Source: Proteiniphilum sp. UBA5283
GTDB lineage: Bacteria; Bacteroidota; Bacteroidia; Bacteroidales; Dysgonomonadaceae
Length of the DNA: 64,000 nt
Direction of reading: 5' to 3'
Assembly: GCA_002408485.1 (NCBI GenBank)
Contig: DHSP01000064.1
Location: 5,247 to 69,246 of the forward strand
This document shows positions 46,267-55,648 of this stretch, piece after piece. The notes below the pieces were generated by a model. That model saw only the letters and a program-made list of their open reading frames with translations, had not been told where the DNA came from and ran no database searches. A program made the translations under genes and the position numbers. The first letter of the stretch is position 1, and every line of letters starts with the position of its first letter.

Positions 46267-46512
46267 ATGAAACGGATTGTCATCACTATTTCTGCCTATT
46301 ATCTCGACCGGCTGGATATTGTAGCCGAGAATTTGCGGGAAGAGGGCGTTACCATCACCCGCCTCTATGAGTTTGGGGTAATCATTGGATATGCCGAGGA
46401 GGAAACAATCGACAAAATACGTCATCACGAGGAAATCGTCTCTTTGACAGACGAGAAAGAGGTAAACATGCCTCCTCCCGATGCCGACGTACAGTCGTTA
46501 CCGTCCGGATAA
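46267..46512 (+). CDS. Small propeptide-like (inhibitor I9-like) protein beside the subtilase
   Basis: The 81-residue protein starts 12 bases after the subtilase stop codon. Its pattern RIVITISAYYLDRLDIVAE, then GVTITRLYEFGVIIGYAE and HHEEIVSLTDEKEV has the beta-alpha-beta spacing of subtilisin propeptides, in which the last strand presents the C-terminal tail to the active site. I infer a free-standing inhibitor or folding helper of the protease. The match is by pattern only, with no search behind it. There is no signal peptide, as for the protease. Confidence 0.7.
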   Translation: MKRIVITISAYYLDRLDIVAENLREEGVTITRLYEFGVIIGYAEEETIDKIRHHEEIVSLTDEKEVNMPPPDADVQSLPSG

Positions 46513-46553
46513 AATCGAAAAGAACCGGTCGCCCAAAAAAACAACCAAACATT

Positions 46554-46583
46554 TTGAGAATCCGTTTGAAAATTATATCTTTG
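46554..46583 (+). promoter_or_regulatory. Promoter of rimP-nusA-infB
   Basis: TTG at 46554-46556 and TATCTTTG at 46576-46583 are exactly 19 bases apart, a full match to the Bacteroidota consensus. Transcription would begin near 46590, about 55 bases before rimP. Confidence 0.75.
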
Positions 46584-46600
46584 CAGACGTAAAGAAAGAG

Positions 46601-46628
46601 GGAAGCAGGAGACACCGCTTCCTTTTTT
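46601..46628 (+). terminator. Leader hairpin with T tract (candidate attenuator) before rimP
   Basis: GGAAGC pairs with GCTTCC, extended by GG/CC around a bulged A, and is followed directly by TTTTTT. It lies downstream of the promoter and upstream of rimP, so every transcript of the operon must pass it. Confidence 0.65.
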
Positions 46629-46645
46629 ATTCATGGCTGCATCAT

Positions 46646-47113
46646 ATGATCGAAAAAAGATTAATTACCGACCTTGCGGAGGAATATCTGAAGGATTCTC
46701 CCGATTATCTGGTCGATGTGATTGTGGGAGCTGACAATACGATCACCGTAGAAATTGACAACGATAAGGGGGTCGACATTGAAGAGTGTGTGTCGCTGAG
46801 CCGCCATCTGGAGTCGAAGCTCGACCGTGATAAGGAGGATTTTGAGCTTACAGTCACGTCTGCCGGGCTCACCTCTCCCTTTAAGACGCAGCGCCAGTAC
46901 AAAAAGTTCGAGGGGAAAGAGGTAGAGGTACTCGGCAAAAACGGACAAAAGGCGACAGGTTTTTTAAAATCATCCGATGCAGAGGGATTTACTCTCACCG
47001 TCACCAAAAAAATAAAGCCTGAAGGCGCCAAACGAAAGACCGAAATCACAGAAGATCTTCGCTTCGCGTTCGAGGAGGTAAAACATACAAAATATCTGAT
47101 AAGATTTAAATAA
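46646..47113 (+). CDS. rimP: Ribosome maturation factor RimP
   Basis: RimP helps assemble the 30S subunit. The 155-residue protein has the N-terminal alpha-beta domain (ITVEIDNDKGVDIEECVSLS, then ELTVTSAGLTSPFK) and a C-terminal SH3-like domain (YKKFEGKEVEVLGKNGQK). The ATG at 46646 is chosen because it follows the promoter and leader hairpin and gives the family start MIEKRLITDLAEEYL; the open frame upstream crosses the promoter. nusA starts three bases after the stop codon. Confidence 0.94.
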   Translation: MIEKRLITDLAEEYLKDSPDYLVDVIVGADNTITVEIDNDKGVDIEECVSLSRHLESKLDRDKEDFELTVTSAGLTSPFKTQRQYKKFEGKEVEVLGKNGQKATGFLKSSDAEGFTLTVTKKIKPEGAKRKTEITEDLRFAFEEVKHTKYLIRFK

Positions 47114-47116
47114 TAT

Positions 47117-48412
47117 ATGGGCAAGAAGAAAGAAACCATAAGTCTCATAGATACTTTTTCCGAATTCAACGAACTGAAGAATATCGACAAAGCGACGTTG
47201 ATCAGTGTGCTCGAAGAGTCGTTCCGCAACGTGATATCGAAGACAATCGGTACAGACGAAAACTACGACATCATCATCAACCCCGACAAGGGCGACCTGG
47301 AGATATGGCGAAACCGGACCATCGTAGAAGACGATCAGCTGGAGGACCCCAACCTGGAGATCACCCTGTCTGAAGCGTTAAAAATCGACGAGGATTTTGA
47401 AGTAGGCGAAGAGGTGACCGACGAGGTGTCGCTGGAGCATTTCGGACGGCGTACCATTCTGAACCTGCGTCAGACTCTGGCATCCAAGATTCTTGAGCTG
47501 GAGAAAGATAATCTCTACAACAAGTACAAGGAGAAGGTAGGCGAGATTGTGTCGGGCGAGGTCTATCAGATCTGGAAAAAGGAGTTGTTGCTGCTCGACG
47601 ACGAGCACAATGAACTGATTCTGCCCAAAACAGAACAAATTCCCAGCGACTTCTTCCGCAAGGGAGAGCATGCCCGTGCCGTGGTGGCCCGTGTGGAAAA
47701 TAAGAACAACAATCCCAGGATTATTCTTTCCCGCACATCGCCCGTATTTCTGGAGCGGTTATTCGAACAGGAGATCCCCGAGATTGCCGACGGGCTCATC
47801 ACCATTAAAGGAATCGCCCGCATTCCGGGTGAACGTGCCAAGGTGGCCGTGGAGGCCTACGACGACCGGATAGATCCTGTGGGAGCCTGTGTGGGCATGA
47901 AAGGATTCCGTATTCATGGCATTGTACGCGAACTGCGCAACGAAAACATTGATGTGATTAACTTCACCAACAACACCTCGCTTTTTATTCAGCGTGCGTT
48001 AAGCCCGGCCAGGATCAACTCCATTACCGTGAAGGAGGAGGAGCGTCGTGCCGAGGTCTTTTTGAATCCCGAAGAGGTGTCGCTTGCTATTGGTAAGGGA
48101 GGAGCTAACATTAAGCTGGCTTCCATGCTTACCGGATACAATATTGAGGTGTTCCGCGATATCGACGACGTGGACGAAGAGGATATCTACCTTGATGAAT
48201 TCCGCGATGAGATCGACGGCTGGGTAATAGACCAGTTGAAAAAGATCGGATGCTCCACAGCTAAAAATGTGCTGGCCACAAGCAGGGAGCGGCTCATCAA
48301 GGAGGCCGATCTGGAAGAGAGTACTGTGGACGAAGTACTGGCTATCCTGCGCTACGAGTTTGAAGAAGAAGAGGAGAACGGCACTGAGGAAGAAAACGGT
48401 GCGGAGGAATAA
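47117..48412 (+). CDS. nusA: Transcription elongation/termination factor NusA
   Basis: NusA binds RNA polymerase and modulates pausing, termination and antitermination. The 431 residues comprise the N-terminal polymerase-binding domain (to about 130), an S1 domain (VGEIVSGEVYQIWKKELLLL) and two KH domains (GACVGMKGFRIHGIVRELRN and SLAIGKGGANIKLASML). A helix-hairpin-helix region with an acidic tail follows (EEEEENGTEEENGAEE). It is co-transcribed with rimP and infB, as in most bacteria. Confidence 0.97.
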   Translation: MGKKKETISLIDTFSEFNELKNIDKATLISVLEESFRNVISKTIGTDENYDIIINPDKGDLEIWRNRTIVEDDQLEDPNLEITLSEALKIDEDFEVGEEVTDEVSLEHFGRRTILNLRQTLASKILELEKDNLYNKYKEKVGEIVSGEVYQIWKKELLLLDDEHNELILPKTEQIPSDFFRKGEHARAVVARVENKNNNPRIILSRTSPVFLERLFEQEIPEIADGLITIKGIARIPGERAKVAVEAYDDRIDPVGACVGMKGFRIHGIVRELRNENIDVINFTNNTSLFIQRALSPARINSITVKEEERRAEVFLNPEEVSLAIGKGGANIKLASMLTGYNIEVFRDIDDVDEEDIYLDEFRDEIDGWVIDQLKKIGCSTAKNVLATSRERLIKEADLEESTVDEVLAILRYEFEEEEENGTEEENGAEE

Positions 48413-48477
48413 AGACTGATCCACGATAATATACTGTTCACAACCATATAAAAGAGAGAAAAGGATAAACGAGATAT

Positions 48478-51400
48478 ATGCCTATTAGACTAATTAAAGT
48501 ATCGAAAAATTTGAATGTGGGAATCAACACTTTGGTTGAATTTCTACACAAGAAGGGTATTGAAATAGAAGCAAATCCTAACGCCAAAATAGAGGATGAA
48601 CAGTACGATATACTGATCGCTGAATTCGGGAAAGACAAGAATATTCGTCGTGAAGCCACCGAAACACGGGAGAAAATGCACCGTCGCGAAGAAAAGCGCG
48701 AGACCGTGGCTATCGAAGGGTATGAGCTTCCCGAGACACCAGCTCCGAAGAAGAAGGTGGAAAAAGAGGTCATTGAGACAGAGATACCGAATGAATTGAA
48801 ACCCCACTTCAACGTCGTGGGCAGCATCGATCTGGACAATCTTCATAAAAAGAAAACAGAGCCGAAGCAGGAAGAAGAGATCGTTGAGACCACGCCTGAA
48901 GCAGTAGCCGTTCCCGAACCAGCCAAAACTGAGCCGGCTCCATCAATCCCTGAATTACAGGACATTGTACCGGATCCGGTCAAGGAAGAGCTGGAGGTTT
49001 CCGTTGATGAAACTTCCGTCGATCAAGAGGAAAAAAGCACCATTGTAACGGTGGAAGAAAAAGCCGAACCTCGCAAAGTGGAAGTAGAAGAGGCTCCCGC
49101 TGTTGAGACAGAGACGATTTCCGAAGAAACGGAAAAGGCAGTTGTTGCCGAAGAAATACCACAGGCTGAGGCCGAAGTTCCCGAGGAAGCTGCTGCTCAG
49201 GAAGAAGCAGCACAACCGGAACAAACAGGCTCCGGAAAAGTGTTTCGTCTTCATAAGACCAAGCTGGAATCGAACATTGTGGTAAAAGGGTCCATCGACC
49301 TGGATGCAATCAATGATCGCACCCGACCGCCCCGTAAATCAAGAGCACAGCGCAAGAAAGAACGTCTTGAGCGTGAACAGAAATCCCTCGACAGCAAAAA
49401 GCTGAAAGAAGAAAAGGTAAAACTGCTCAAGAAGGAAGCAATCGACGAAAAGAAAAAACAGCCTGCGTCACCCGATGCCGACGAGGACAACAAGAAGAAA
49501 AAGCGTACGCGCATCCGCACAAGCAAAGTAAACATCGACAAGCCAGTCGGTTTCGGCCAGCAGACATCGAGAGGCGACAGAAGGCCGTCCCTCAGAAAGC
49601 CGGTCAAGGCCGAAGTGAGTGAGGAAGATGTACAAAAACAAATCAAGGAGACCCTTGCCCGCCTCACGGAGAAAAGAGGAAAGAAGGGAGGAGCCAAATA
49701 TCGCCGCGAAAAAAGGGAAGCCAGTGCCCACAGGTATCAGGAGGAACTCAAGCAGCAGGAAAGAGAAAGCCGCGTATTGCAGCTGACGGAGTTTGTAACC
49801 GCAAACGACCTGGCCAACATGATGGATGTGCCGGTAACCAGCGTCATCTCCACCTGTATGAGTCTGGGTGTGATGGTAGCCATCAACCAGCGTCTTGACG
49901 CGGAAACCATCAACATTGTGGCCGAAGAATATGGGTTTAAGACACAATATGTGAGTGCCGATGTGATAGAGGCCATTGCTGAGGAGGAGGATGCACCGGA
50001 AGACCTTGTTCCACGCCCTCCCATTGTCACGGTGATGGGCCATGTGGATCACGGAAAGACCTCGTTGCTCGACAGCATCCGCAGCACCAATGTGATTGCC
50101 GGTGAAGCGGGAGGGATCACCCAGCATATCGGTGCCTACAATGTGAAGCTGAGTGACGGCAGGAAGATCACCTTCCTCGATACACCCGGCCACGAAGCGT
50201 TTACCGCCATGCGTGCCCGTGGAGCCAAGGTAACGGACGTAGCCATCATCATTGTGGCTGCCGACGACAACGTGATGCCGCAAACGGTGGAGGCTATCAA
50301 CCACGCCGGAGCAGCGGGTGTACCTATTGTATTTGCCATCAATAAGATAGACAAACCCGGGGCAAATCCCGAAAAGATAAAAGAGAGACTTGCCGAAATG
50401 AACTACCTGGTAGAAGACTGGGGCGGCAAGTATCAGTCGCAGGATATTTCCGCAAAGAAGGGAGTCGGCATCCAGGAGCTACTGGAAAAAGTACTGCTCG
50501 AAGCTGACCTGCTGGAGCTGAAAGCCAACCCCGATCGCAGGGCCTCAGGCTCGATCATCGAGTCGGAGCTCGACAAAGGACGCGGTTATGTATCAACGGT
50601 ACTGGTCGAAAACGGCACCCTGCATCAGGGAGACATCGTGATTGCCGGAGCCTATTTCGGCCGTGTAAAAGCGATGTTCAACGAGCGCAATCAGCGCATT
50701 GAAGCAGCCGGCCCTGCCGAACCCGCACTGATCCTCGGACTCAACGGAGCCCCACAGGCAGGAGACACGTTCAACGTGATGGAAACGGAACAGGAGGCAC
50801 GCTCTATAGCCAACCGTCGTGAACAACTGCAGCGTGAGCAGTCGATACGCACCCAGAAGATGCTGACGCTCGACGATATCGGCCGCAGAATCGCCATCGG
50901 AAACTTCCAGCAACTGAACATCATTGTAAAAGGCGATGTGGACGGTTCGGTGGAGGCCCTCTCCGACTCGCTCATTCAGCTCTCGACCGAAGAAATTCAG
51001 GTGAACGTGATTCACAAGGCTGTAGGGCAGATCTCGGAATCCGACGTCACGCTGGCCGCCGCCTCCGACGCCATCATCATTGGGTTCCAGGTACGTCCTT
51101 CACTGGGAGCACGCAAGGAAGCCGAAAAAGAAGGAGTGGACATCCGGCTCTATTCCATCATCTACGACACCATTGAAGAGGTGAAAGCCGCCATGGAAGG
51201 TATGCTCTCGCCGGATATCAAGGAAGATATTACCGGAAATGTGGAGGTGCTGGATGTGTTTAAGATCACCAAGGTGGGCACTGTGGCCGGTTCTATGGTG
51301 CGCGACGGTAAAATAAAGCGTTCAAGCCGCATACGGCTTATCCGCGACGGTATCGTCATCTTCACCGGCGAGCTGGATTCACTAAAACGTTTCAAGGAAG

Positions 51401-51519
51401 ATGTGAGAGAAGTTACCTCGGGTTACGAATGCGGTATCACGATTCGTAATTTCAACGACATCAAAGTGGGTGACGTGATTGAAGCTTACGAAGAGACAGA
51501 AGTAAAGAAAACATTGTAG
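48478..51519 (+). CDS. infB: Translation initiation factor IF-2
   Basis: IF-2 is the GTPase that places initiator tRNA on the 30S subunit. An N-terminal IF2_N domain ([20 protein letters not shown]) is followed by a long, charged and low-complexity linker (about 65-430) rich in Glu, Lys and Pro. The GTPase motifs are GHVDHGKT at 521-528, DTPGHEAF and NKIDKPGA. Domains II-IV follow to residue 1013. Length is typical for Bacteroidota. It ends the rimP-nusA-infB operon. Confidence 0.97.
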   Translation: MPIRLIKVSKNLNVGINTLVEFLHKKGIEIEANPNAKIEDEQYDILIAEFGKDKNIRREATETREKMHRREEKRETVAIEGYELPETPAPKKKVEKEVIETEIPNELKPHFNVVGSIDLDNLHKKKTEPKQEEEIVETTPEAVAVPEPAKTEPAPSIPELQDIVPDPVKEELEVSVDETSVDQEEKSTIVTVEEKAEPRKVEVEEAPAVETETISEETEKAVVAEEIPQAEAEVPEEAAAQEEAAQPEQTGSGKVFRLHKTKLESNIVVKGSIDLDAINDRTRPPRKSRAQRKKERLEREQKSLDSKKLKEEKVKLLKKEAIDEKKKQPASPDADEDNKKKKRTRIRTSKVNIDKPVGFGQQTSRGDRRPSLRKPVKAEVSEEDVQKQIKETLARLTEKRGKKGGAKYRREKREASAHRYQEELKQQERESRVLQLTEFVTANDLANMMDVPVTSVISTCMSLGVMVAINQRLDAETINIVAEEYGFKTQYVSADVIEAIAEEEDAPEDLVPRPPIVTVMGHVDHGKTSLLDSIRSTNVIAGEAGGITQHIGAYNVKLSDGRKITFLDTPGHEAFTAMRARGAKVTDVAIIIVAADDNVMPQTVEAINHAGAAGVPIVFAINKIDKPGANPEKIKERLAEMNYLVEDWGGKYQSQDISAKKGVGIQELLEKVLLEADLLELKANPDRRASGSIIESELDKGRGYVSTVLVENGTLHQGDIVIAGAYFGRVKAMFNERNQRIEAAGPAEPALILGLNGAPQAGDTFNVMETEQEARSIANRREQLQREQSIRTQKMLTLDDIGRRIAIGNFQQLNIIVKGDVDGSVEALSDSLIQLSTEEIQVNVIHKAVGQISESDVTLAAASDAIIIGFQVRPSLGARKEAEKEGVDIRLYSIIYDTIEEVKAAMEGMLSPDIKEDITGNVEVLDVFKITKVGTVAGSMVRDGKIKRSSRIRLIRDGIVIFTGELDSLKRFKEDVREVTSGYECGITIRNFNDIKVGDVIEAYEETEVKKTL

Positions 51520-51616
51520 AGACGCCCCCTCTGCATACAATATTCCGGTAAAACGGGATACAACGGGGCACATTTGTAAACCAGTTGACATTGTAATTTT
51601 AATTCCTACCCTGACA

Positions 51617-51655
51617 GCGGCCGCATCCGCTATCTTCAAAGGCTGATGCGGCCGC
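51617..51655. repeat. Strong GC-rich inverted repeat downstream of infB
   Basis: GCGGCCGCATC pairs perfectly with GATGCGGCCGC (11 base pairs) around a 17-base loop, 97 bases after infB and about 150 bases before the OmpH gene. No T tract follows, so it is not a plain intrinsic terminator. Confidence 0.65.
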
Positions 51656-51812
51656 AACACACAGGGAAGGGTTAGAAATTTACGATGCAACCGGGTTACA
51701 AGGAAGAAATATTCATTCATTAAATTTTGACTATTCCCCGCTATGGCATAACCTGAACAACTCCGGTTCCGCACATAGAGCATTGTGGAATAGCTCCGTA
51801 AAATAGATGATT

Positions 51813-52337
51813 ATGACAAAGAAAATCTTTTTCAGCCTTAGTCTGTTTATTTTGTTGATAAGTACGACAGCATTTGCGCAGATCACACCGCAGGTTTCAG
51901 TGGCTTTTGTAAATACAGCGGAACTGCTGGAGGTGTTCCCGGAGAAGGGACAAGCCACGCAGCAGCTGCTCACCCTAAGCGAAAATTACAAGAAAGAGCT
52001 GGAACTGATGCAAAACGAATACAACAAAAAGTATTCAGACTACATTACCTACCAGTCATCGCTGACGGAAAACATCAAACTACGCAGGATGCAGGAGCTC
52101 ACAGAACTGGAAAACAGGATGCAGCAGTTTATGGAGTTGGCTCAGGAAGACATGGAGAACCAGGAGAAAGCATTGCTGGAACCACTGAAACAAAAGATCA
52201 GCGAAGCCATCCGCACTGTGGGGATTGAACGGAATTACACCGTTATTTACGACCTTGCCAATCCCGGAATTGCTTTTGTATCGCCTGCGGCAGTAGATGC
52301 CAATCCTTATGTAATGCAAAAGCTGGGCGTTCGTTAA
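51813..52337 (+). CDS. OmpH/Skp-family periplasmic chaperone
   Basis: Skp-like chaperones hold unfolded outer-membrane proteins in the periplasm. The signal peptide is MTKKIFFSLSLFILLISTTA; ATG at 51807 is an alternative start. The mature protein shows VAFVNTAELLEVFPEKGQA, then long charged helices that would form the tentacles (YKKELELMQNEYNKKYSDYI), and a late segment IGIERNYTVIYD-like (VGIERNYTVIYDLANPGIAF). Length is about 174 residues. murI follows after 13 bases. Confidence 0.93.
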   Translation: MTKKIFFSLSLFILLISTTAFAQITPQVSVAFVNTAELLEVFPEKGQATQQLLTLSENYKKELELMQNEYNKKYSDYITYQSSLTENIKLRRMQELTELENRMQQFMELAQEDMENQEKALLEPLKQKISEAIRTVGIERNYTVIYDLANPGIAFVSPAAVDANPYVMQKLGVR

Positions 52338-52350
52338 TGCAGCTTCTGGT

Positions 52351-53202
52351 GTGGTGAAGGAACAGCATACCTCAGGTGCAGGTGCAATCGGCATTTTCGA
52401 TTCCGGGTACGGGGGACTCACCGTTTTATCCGGGATCAGGTCGCTGATGCCGGAGTATGACTATATCTATCTGGGCGACAATGCCCGTGCTCCTTACGGC
52501 AGCCGTTCCTTCGAAAGTGTATATGAATTTACCCTCGAAGCGGTAGCATGGTTCTTCTCGCACGGCTGCCCGCTCGTCATTCTTGCATGCAACACCGCTT
52601 CAGCAAAGGCGTTACGGACCATCCAGCAAGTCAATCTACCAACGATGAATCCCAGCAATAGAGTGCTCGGCGTTATTCGTCCCACCGCAGAAAGTCTTGC
52701 GGGACTCTCTCGCACAAACCACATCGGTGTACTGGGAACAGAGGGAACCATCCAGTCGGGCTCCTATGAGATAGAGGTGGAAAAGCTACATCCTCAGCTC
52801 ACGGTTACCGGCGAAGCATGTCCCATGTGGGTGCCGCTTGTGGAAAATAGGGAGTTCGATAAGCCGGGTGCCGATTACTTTGTAAAACAACACATCGACC
52901 GCCTTTTTGCTAAGGATGCGCTGATAGACACCCTCATACTGGGCTGTACGCACTATCCATTGCTGCTGCCCAAGATCCGTCAGTTCCTCCCCCCTCACGT
53001 GAAGGTGGTTTCCCAGGGGAAATACGTGGCGGAAAGCCTGAAAGATTACCTCTACCGCCATCCCGGGATGGAGGAGAGATGCACAAAAAAGGGTACTATC
53101 CGCTATTTCACAACCGAATCGCCCGAAAAATTCAAACAACAGGCATCGCTCTTCCTGAACGAACGGGTTGATGCCGAAAAAACGAACTTAATACCCCTAT
53201 GA
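52351..53202 (+). CDS. murI: Glutamate racemase
   Basis: MurI makes D-glutamate for peptidoglycan. The two catalytic cysteines are Cys80 in VILACNTASAKAL and the second in LILGCTHYPLLL; the start has GAIGIFDSGYGGLTVL and GDNARAPYGSRS. No ATG fits, so GTG at 52351 (or 52354) is the likely start, giving 283 residues. Its stop codon overlaps the start of the CvpA gene (ATGA). Confidence 0.95.
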   Translation: MVKEQHTSGAGAIGIFDSGYGGLTVLSGIRSLMPEYDYIYLGDNARAPYGSRSFESVYEFTLEAVAWFFSHGCPLVILACNTASAKALRTIQQVNLPTMNPSNRVLGVIRPTAESLAGLSRTNHIGVLGTEGTIQSGSYEIEVEKLHPQLTVTGEACPMWVPLVENREFDKPGADYFVKQHIDRLFAKDALIDTLILGCTHYPLLLPKIRQFLPPHVKVVSQGKYVAESLKDYLYRHPGMEERCTKKGTIRYFTTESPEKFKQQASLFLNERVDAEKTNLIPL

Positions 53203-53813
53203 CGAACTGGTTTGATATACTTACCGGCATCCTGTTGCTGATTGCCTTTATCAACGGCTATCGCAAAGGGTTGATCATGCAGCTTGTGGGACTGGCCACC
53301 ATTGTGCTGGCTGCCATCTTTGGAGGCCAACTGGCAGAAAAGATTCTCCCGGAGATCAACCGTCTGATGGAAATGTCTCCCAATGCGGCAAGGGTACTAT
53401 CTTTCGTACTGGCCTTTGCCCTCATTGCGATCGTACTTTCGTTGATTGGCAAGCTTATCCAGAAATTCATCGATGTGGTCTTTCTCAGCTTTATCAACCG
53501 GCTACTCGGGAGCGTGATTGCAGTTGGCACCATGATGTTGTTTCTTAGCATCCTTCTAAACCTGGTGCTGATGCTCGATAAAAATGAGACGATCATCAAA
53601 AAAAACATCAGGGAAGAATCCTTCTTTTTTAAACGTGTGGAAGCTGTCGTACCGGCTATTGTACCCTATATGGACAAAGAATTATGGGAAGACTATATTC
53701 CCCGGAAATACAGGGAGGAACTTGAGAGAAAAGCCGACAGCATCTACCAGTCGTTGCCAGACAGCAACCGGATTGACTCAGTTTATCAACAGCGCCACTT
53801 CAACATCAATTAA
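53199..53813 (+). CDS. CvpA-family inner-membrane protein
   Basis: The 204-residue protein has four membrane segments, with the family start WFDILTGILLLIAFINGYRK and GLIMQLVGLATIVLA. The third and fourth segments lie at about 65-90 and 100-125, and the C-terminal tail is soluble. CvpA relatives are linked to colicin V production and to cell-envelope stress, but the molecular role is open. It overlaps murI by four bases and psd by one base. Confidence 0.9.
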   Translation: MTNWFDILTGILLLIAFINGYRKGLIMQLVGLATIVLAAIFGGQLAEKILPEINRLMEMSPNAARVLSFVLAFALIAIVLSLIGKLIQKFIDVVFLSFINRLLGSVIAVGTMMLFLSILLNLVLMLDKNETIIKKNIREESFFFKRVEAVVPAIVPYMDKELWEDYIPRKYREELERKADSIYQSLPDSNRIDSVYQQRHFNIN

Positions 53814-54496
53814 TGGGAAAAATATTTCAAATACACAAAGAGGGCAAAACGCCGCTGACAAGAATATTTATTGCGCTCCTGCTCATCAATCTTGTTACCT
53901 TCATCTTCCTGCCCGATACGATCTTCACGGCCATTGTTTTCGGACTGTCGCTGCTCCTGTTTGCCATGACGCTCAACTTTTACAGAAAGCCCGAACGCAC
54001 CTACAAAGGTGATTTGCACGGTCTGGTAAATGCCCCTACCGACGGACGGATCGTTGCCATCGAGAAGGTGATTGAAAAAGAGTTTCTGCACGACGAACGA
54101 ATAAAAATCTCCATCTTCATGTCGCTTTTCAACGCCCACTCCAACTGGGTGCCCGTGACGGGAAAGATAGTACATTTCTCCCACATAGATGGAAACTTCC
54201 ATGCTGCCTACCTTCCCAAATCGAGCAACGAAAACGAACACACCAACATTGTAATTGAAACTCCCGAGCACGGGGTGATCCTTACCAAACAAATTGCCGG
54301 TGCCATGGCACGTCGCATCATCACCTATGTGCAGGAAGGAGAAGTGATCCATATCGGCTCTCCGCTCGGATTTATCAAACTGGGCTCCAGAATGGATATT
54401 TTCCTGCCACCGGACAGCGATATTCTGGTGGATATGGGCGAGGAAGTGCGTGCAAACGTTACCTTTCTGGCACGCCTGACCAAACAAAATCAATGA
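53813..54496 (+). CDS. psd: Phosphatidylserine decarboxylase
   Basis: This enzyme makes phosphatidylethanolamine from phosphatidylserine. The 227-residue protein is of the short type: two membrane segments (about 17-50), then LVNAPTDGRIVAIEKV, SIFMSLFNAHSNWVPVTGKI and the cleavage site GFIKLGSRMDIFLP. Self-cleavage before the serine in LGS forms the pyruvoyl group. pssA follows with a four-base overlap, so the two steps of phosphatidylethanolamine synthesis are paired. Confidence 0.95.
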   Translation: MGKIFQIHKEGKTPLTRIFIALLLINLVTFIFLPDTIFTAIVFGLSLLLFAMTLNFYRKPERTYKGDLHGLVNAPTDGRIVAIEKVIEKEFLHDERIKISIFMSLFNAHSNWVPVTGKIVHFSHIDGNFHAAYLPKSSNENEHTNIVIETPEHGVILTKQIAGAMARRIITYVQEGEVIHIGSPLGFIKLGSRMDIFLPPDSDILVDMGEEVRANVTFLARLTKQNQ

Positions 54497-55203
54497 CAGA
54501 CATGAGGAAACATATACCCAATATCATCACACTGGCGAACCTGTTTTCGGGATGCATCGCAATAACGATGGCTTTTAAAGGAAATTTCACCGCTGTAGCA
54601 GCCTGGGTGGCCGTTGCTGCGCTGTTTGATTTTCTCGACGGCGTTTTTGCCCGTTGGCTGAACGCATATTCAGATATTGGAAAGGAGCTGGACTCGCTGG
54701 CCGACGTAGTCAGCTTCGGCGTTGCTCCGGCTGCGGCTGTATTTATATTACTACGGGATTATGCGCTCTTTCCCGCTTTGACCGGTCCGCTCTCCGAATT
54801 CGTTCCTTACCTGGCTTTTATGATTCCGTTGTTCTCTGCATTGCGCCTGGCTAAGTTCAATGTTGACGAACGGCAAACCACCTCTTTCAGGGGGTTGCCC
54901 ACACCGGCCAACGGCCTCTTCTGGGTAAGCTTATGTGCAGGCATCTCGGACATGGCTGCCCGTAATTCCTATATTTTTCCGCTCATCATCCTGCTTATCG
55001 CAGTGCTCTCCTGGCTGATGATATCGGAGCTGCCGATGTTCTCGCTGAAAATAAAAAAGATAACCTGGAGGGGCTGTGAACGACAATGGCTTTTAGCGGC
55101 GCTCATGATCACTTTTGTCTTATTATTGGGCATAAGCGGTATTTCCCTGGGCATACTTGCCTACATTGTACTCTCCGCTATTCCACACCCCGCAAATCGT
55201 TAA
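54493..55203 (+). CDS. pssA: CDP-diacylglycerol-serine O-phosphatidyltransferase
   Basis: PssA makes phosphatidylserine from CDP-diacylglycerol and serine. The CDP-alcohol motif runs through FDFLDGVFARWLNAYSDIGK and the next residues ELDSLADVVSFG. Six to eight membrane helices fill the 236 residues. It overlaps psd by four bases. After it, a short gap leads to a small DUF4834 gene. Confidence 0.95.
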   Translation: MTDMRKHIPNIITLANLFSGCIAITMAFKGNFTAVAAWVAVAALFDFLDGVFARWLNAYSDIGKELDSLADVVSFGVAPAAAVFILLRDYALFPALTGPLSEFVPYLAFMIPLFSALRLAKFNVDERQTTSFRGLPTPANGLFWVSLCAGISDMAARNSYIFPLIILLIAVLSWLMISELPMFSLKIKKITWRGCERQWLLAALMITFVLLLGISGISLGILAYIVLSAIPHPANR

Positions 55204-55282
55204 ATAAACCAAAGCTCCTCTGTGGATCAGCCGATTCATCGTATCTTTACGAAACAATCAAACATTATATACTATACAGCAT

Positions 55283-55531
55283 ATGGGATTTCTACTCAAA
55301 TTTCTCTTTTTCTTTGTGGCGGCGTATCTGCTCTTGAAAGCATTTGTCGGCTTTCTTTTTGGGAAGAGAAGTAATCAGTCTCCTCCACGTCCGCAGCAAC
55401 GTGCATCACAACCCAAACAACCCGAAACGCAGGAAGAACGAATCATTGAATATCAGAAAAAGACATTCGAGAAGAGCGAGGCGGAAGATGTAGATTTTGT
55501 GGAAATAAAAAGCCACACAGGAAAGGAGTAA
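55283..55531 (+). CDS. Small DUF4834-like membrane protein
   Basis: The 82-residue protein has one N-terminal hydrophobic segment (GFLLKFLFFFVAAYLLLKAF) followed by a charged, proline- and glutamine-rich tail (PPRPQQRASQPKQPETQEER). It ends in an acidic part with DVDFVEIK. It resembles DUF4834 proteins of Bacteroidales. A near match to the -7 box (TATCTTTA) lies at 55242-55249. Function unknown. Confidence 0.72.
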   Translation: MGFLLKFLFFFVAAYLLLKAFVGFLFGKRSNQSPPRPQQRASQPKQPETQEERIIEYQKKTFEKSEAEDVDFVEIKSHTGKE

Positions 55532-55648
55532 CAGCCGGACAATAACAACGTTCGCTTCAAGAATAGCCACCTTTGCATGCAAATGGCAGTCTTCCTTTTT
55601 GTAGAGAAAATTTAATCAAAATCATATAAGAAAATTACACAAAAGACT

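Noticed and set aside
48670..49770. Long low-complexity region rich in GAA/AAG codons.
   Set aside because: This is the normal charged linker of Bacteroidota IF-2 and not a repeat element.
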